Shown piece by piece: positions 4,784 to 5,137 of a stretch of DNA of 5,137 bases. Made by a program: the position numbers and the translations under genes. Location: assembly GCA_016934775.1 (NCBI GenBank), contig JAFGSP010000021.1, positions 1 to 5,137 of the forward strand, read 5' to 3'. How positions within the stretch are numbered: the first letter of the stretch is position 1; each line of letters begins with the position of its first letter. A model generated the notes under the pieces. The model saw only the letters and a program-made list of their open reading frames with translations. It did not search any database and was not told where the DNA came from. The DNA is from Candidatus Woesearchaeota archaeon (lineage in GTDB: Archaea; Nanobdellota; Nanobdellia; Woesearchaeales; GW2011-AR15).

Positions 4784-5137
4784 ATGAAAGAATTGATTGA
4801 TTCATTAGACAAGACAGATAAAGTTGACTACCTGCTAGACACATGCTTTTTTGTGCATGTTTTCAAGCACGACCACGTTAAGAAGCTGGCTGATTTTTGT
4901 GAAAACAATAATGTTGGAATGTCTTCTTTTAACCTGGGGGAGATGGAGCACATACATCATAATTTTCCCGGACAGATGATGCACCATGTCAGGAGCTTCT
5001 TAAAAGAAAAGCGGATCAGCAGCGTGCCTGTAAATGCATTTCCAGGCAACAGGGATTCAGAGACAGCATATGTGAACAGCTTTGATCCGGATATCCTGAG
5101 GATAATCCCGGATGCCAGCGACGCTGTCCTTTTTGTC
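4784..5137 (+). CDS. PIN-domain protein, putative nuclease (partial, 3' end beyond window)
   Basis: The frame from ATG 4784 is open to the window edge (118 codons) and encodes the front of a PIN-like domain, a fold of Mg/Mn-dependent ribonucleases found in VapC toxins and RNA-processing factors. D19 in YLLDTCFFVHVFK is the first acidic ligand. E53 in SSFNLGEME is the second. PDASDAVLFV (109-118), with D110 and D113, matches the third motif, which normally precedes an alpha helix. The usual length of 130-160 residues suggests little is missing, probably including the fourth acidic residue. The start is supported by a TATA box exactly one leaderless distance upstream and by a 14-residue lead-in to the first strand. 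No antitoxin-like gene lies directly upstream. The neighbour is the divergent lipoprotein gene, so toxin function cannot be assumed. Confidence 0.8.
   Translation, partial: MKELIDSLDKTDKVDYLLDTCFFVHVFKHDHVKKLADFCENNNVGMSSFNLGEMEHIHHNFPGQMMHHVRSFLKEKRISSVPVNAFPGNRDSETAYVNSFDPDILRIIPDASDAVLFV

Noticed and set aside
1..5137. tRNA, rRNA, insertion sequence or CRISPR array
   Set aside because: No cloverleaf-like segments, rRNA motifs, transposase motifs with terminal inverted repeats, or regular repeat-spacer units were seen. Intergenic gaps are all about 100 bp or less.

Overview
The window looks archaeal. The evidence is TATA boxes about 26 bp upstream of start codons with no leader, an AGGAGGTG-type ribosome binding site, heavy use of AGA/AGG arginine codons, and enzymes of the mevalonate and prenyl-diphosphate route. 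Gene packing is tight and genes are small. A DPANN-type lineage would fit, but the sequence alone does not fix the lineage.

Layout, left to right. (1) The last codons of an unidentified + strand gene. (2) A MoxR-family AAA+ ATPase on + (131-1369) with an unusual glutamine-rich N-terminal tail and an ambiguous start region. (3) A two-gene + strand operon, mevalonate kinase (1424-2314) and a polyprenyl diphosphate synthase (2311-3384), joined by an ATGA overlap. (4) A type I isopentenyl-diphosphate isomerase on the minus strand (3880-3368), whose 3' end overlaps the synthase by 17 bp. (5) A stand-alone response-regulator receiver protein on minus (4315-3929). (6) A small predicted lipoprotein on minus (4700-4416) with six cysteines in a Kunitz/BPTI-like arrangement. 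(7) The start of a divergently transcribed PIN-domain protein on + (4784 to beyond the window).

The mevalonate kinase, isomerase and prenyl synthase form a local isoprenoid module. The kinase phosphorylates mevalonate, the isomerase balances IPP and DMAPP, and the synthase condenses them into the C15-C20 chains used for archaeal ether lipids. The enzymes between phosphomevalonate and IPP are not in this window. The MoxR protein, receiver protein, lipoprotein and PIN protein have no evident metabolic link to that module.

Five genes (MoxR, mevalonate kinase, isomerase, lipoprotein, PIN) have a TATA-like box centred about 26-29 bp upstream of the start codon, which implies leaderless or nearly leaderless mRNAs. 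The most interesting points are the Kunitz-like archaeal lipoprotein, the 12-bp tandem repeat between the two divergent TATA boxes, and the strong ribosome binding site at 56-65 that leads into the wrong frame for MoxR.
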